Shown piece by piece: positions 5,064 through 6,007 of a DNA stretch of 6,007 nt. Position 1 is the first letter of the stretch; each line of letters opens with the position of its first letter. This DNA comes from Bacteriovorax stolpii (GTDB taxonomy: Bacteria > Bdellovibrionota > Bacteriovoracia > Bacteriovoracales > Bacteriovoracaceae), in assembly GCA_945862475.1 (NCBI GenBank), contig CAMAYW010000162.1:1-6007 (forward strand), given 5' to 3'. The position numbers and the translations under genes are program-made. The notes under the pieces are model-generated. The model worked only from the letters and a program-made list of their open reading frames with translations. It was not told the DNA's origin and searched no databases.

Positions 5064-5954
5064 ATGATTTCTCCCATATTTGATCCGAAGGAATGGACTG
5101 AAGTAACGGATTTTAAATTTCAGGACATCACTTTTCATAAGGCAAAAAATACTGGTGCCGTGAGAATAGCATTTAATAGACCTGATCTTAGAAATGCTTT
5201 TCGTCCACAAACAGTGGATGAACTTTTAACGGCACTAGAGTGGTCTCATCGCCAAAATGACGTGGGAGCTATTCTTCTAACTGGAAATGGTCCCTCATCA
5301 AAAGATGGAGGTTGGGCGTTTTGTTCTGGTGGAGATCAATCTGTAAGAGGGAAATCTGGCTACGAATACAAAGATCAGAAACCTGGAATGCCTACGGCCC
5401 ATGGCCGGCTTCATATTTTAGAAGTTCAGCGCATGATCCGCTTCATGCCAAAAGTTGTGATCGCTCTAGTCCCTGGATGGGCCGTTGGTGGAGGCCACTC
5501 ACTTCATGTTGTTTGTGACATGACCATTGCTTCAAAAGAACACGCCATTTTCATGCAAACTGATGCCAGAGTAGCTAGTTTTGATGGTGGATTTGGTTCT
5601 GCCTATCTTGCTCGCCAAGTAGGACAAAAAAGAGCACGAGAAGTTTTCTTCTTAGAGCAAAAATATTCTGCTCAAGAAGCCTTTGAAATGGGCATGGTAA
5701 ATAAAGTTGTAACTCATATGGATCTTGAAAAAACAGGTCTAGAGTGGGCAAGTATGATTTGTCGTAAATCACCCACGGCCATTCGCATGCTCAAATTTGG
5801 ATTTAATCTTATTGATGATGGTCTCGTTGGCCAGCAGGTATTTGCTGGTGAAGCAACAAGGCTCGCCTATGGTACAGAAGAGGCCCAGGAAGGAAGGAAC
5901 TCGTTCCTTGAGAAACGTGAGGCCGATTTTGAGAAATTTCCCTGGATGTATTAG
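5064..5954 (+). CDS. menB: 1,4-dihydroxy-2-naphthoyl-CoA synthase, type II (bicarbonate-independent) active site
   Basis: MenB is a crotonase-fold enzyme that closes the second ring of menaquinone, turning o-succinylbenzoyl-CoA into 1,4-dihydroxy-2-naphthoyl-CoA. The 296-residue product is full length. Visible motifs are FNRPDLRNAF (residues 37-46), the CoA/oxyanion segment FCSGGDQ (86-92), PGWAVGGGHSLH (137-148), QTDARVASFDGGFGSAYLARQVGQ (165-188), KSPTAIRMLKF (235-245) and GEATRLAY (262-269), ending FPWMY. The catalytic Ser172, Asp174 and Tyr269 are present. Asp167 in QTD takes the place of the Gly in QTG of E. coli-type enzymes; spacings from Asp167 equal those in Mycobacterium tuberculosis MenB (Asp185, Ser190, Asp192, Tyr287). 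An AGAGG Shine-Dalgarno sequence at 5054-5058, partly formed by the menG stop, sits 5 nt before the ATG. Confidence 0.97.
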   Translation: MISPIFDPKEWTEVTDFKFQDITFHKAKNTGAVRIAFNRPDLRNAFRPQTVDELLTALEWSHRQNDVGAILLTGNGPSSKDGGWAFCSGGDQSVRGKSGYEYKDQKPGMPTAHGRLHILEVQRMIRFMPKVVIALVPGWAVGGGHSLHVVCDMTIASKEHAIFMQTDARVASFDGGFGSAYLARQVGQKRAREVFFLEQKYSAQEAFEMGMVNKVVTHMDLEKTGLEWASMICRKSPTAIRMLKFGFNLIDDGLVGQQVFAGEATRLAYGTEEAQEGRNSFLEKREADFEKFPWMY

Positions 5955-6007
5955 ATGACGGGATCCATCTCTCTTTTAAAAGAATGGATTGATGAGAGTT
6001 TCTGGAC
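5955..6007 (+). CDS. Start of a further operon gene, probably menaquinone-related, truncated by the window
   Basis: An ATG directly abuts the menB stop codon with no gap and opens a frame that runs to the window edge. The visible residues are MTGSISLLKEWIDESFW. A GGA at 5944-5946 lies 8 nt upstream inside the menB end and could serve as its ribosome binding site. The zero spacing suggests translational coupling. Another men gene (for example menE, menA or menC) would be expected from context, but 17 residues do not allow identification. Confidence 0.5.
   Translation, partial: MTGSISLLKEWIDESFW

Noticed and set aside
1..6007. CRISPR arrays, insertion sequences, tRNA/rRNA genes, phage or defence genes
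   Set aside because: No repeated spacer pattern, transposase motif, tRNA-like fold or defence-type domain was seen on either strand.

Overview
The window is AT-rich bacterial chromosome. It holds two well-conserved gene blocks read in opposite directions from a shared 146-bp intergenic region (3465-3610). The organism is Gram-negative: there is an outer-membrane beta-barrel protein with a C-terminal Phe. It makes menaquinone. The mix of an rplS-rnhB-yraN block, a stand-alone TM1570-type SPOUT methyltransferase, small secreted glycine-zipper and barrel proteins, and menG/menB genes would fit a Bdellovibrio/Bacteriovorax-like lineage. That placement is inference from gene style, not proof.

Left edge (1-245): the 3' end of a plus-strand gene, possibly a STAS-domain protein, is followed by a strong intrinsic terminator. 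This gene converges on a minus-strand secreted glycine-zipper protein (186-680). The two stop codons share bases, and the terminator lies inside the minus gene's C-terminal codons.

Minus block (186-3464), in order of transcription: SPOUT RNA methyltransferase, rplS (L19), an intrinsic terminator, an outer-membrane barrel protein, rnhB (RNase HII), a short yraN-like gene, then the glycine-zipper protein. The common bacterial order is rimM-trmD-(methyltransferase)-rplS-rnhB-yraN. Here rimM and trmD are not next to the block, and a barrel-protein gene sits between rplS and rnhB.

Plus block (3611-6007): a compact, catalytic-domain-only DAHP synthase, menG/ubiE, menB, and the first codons of another gene, all packed within 0-8 bp of each other. 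This is a menaquinone operon that starts with the entry enzyme of the shikimate pathway. It would link chorismate supply (DAHP synthase), naphthoquinone ring closure (MenB) and the final C-methylation (MenG). A candidate promoter with a perfect TATAAT lies upstream. A 13-bp palindrome overlaps its -35 element and may be an operator.

The window looks mainly like conserved housekeeping DNA. I see no CRISPR array, transposon, RNA gene, defence system or clearly new multi-gene system. The points worth a second look are local: the DAHP synthase motif change and operon position, the repeated half-sites in its promoter, the yraN start problem, the terminator placed inside a coding end, and the barrel gene behind the rplS terminator.
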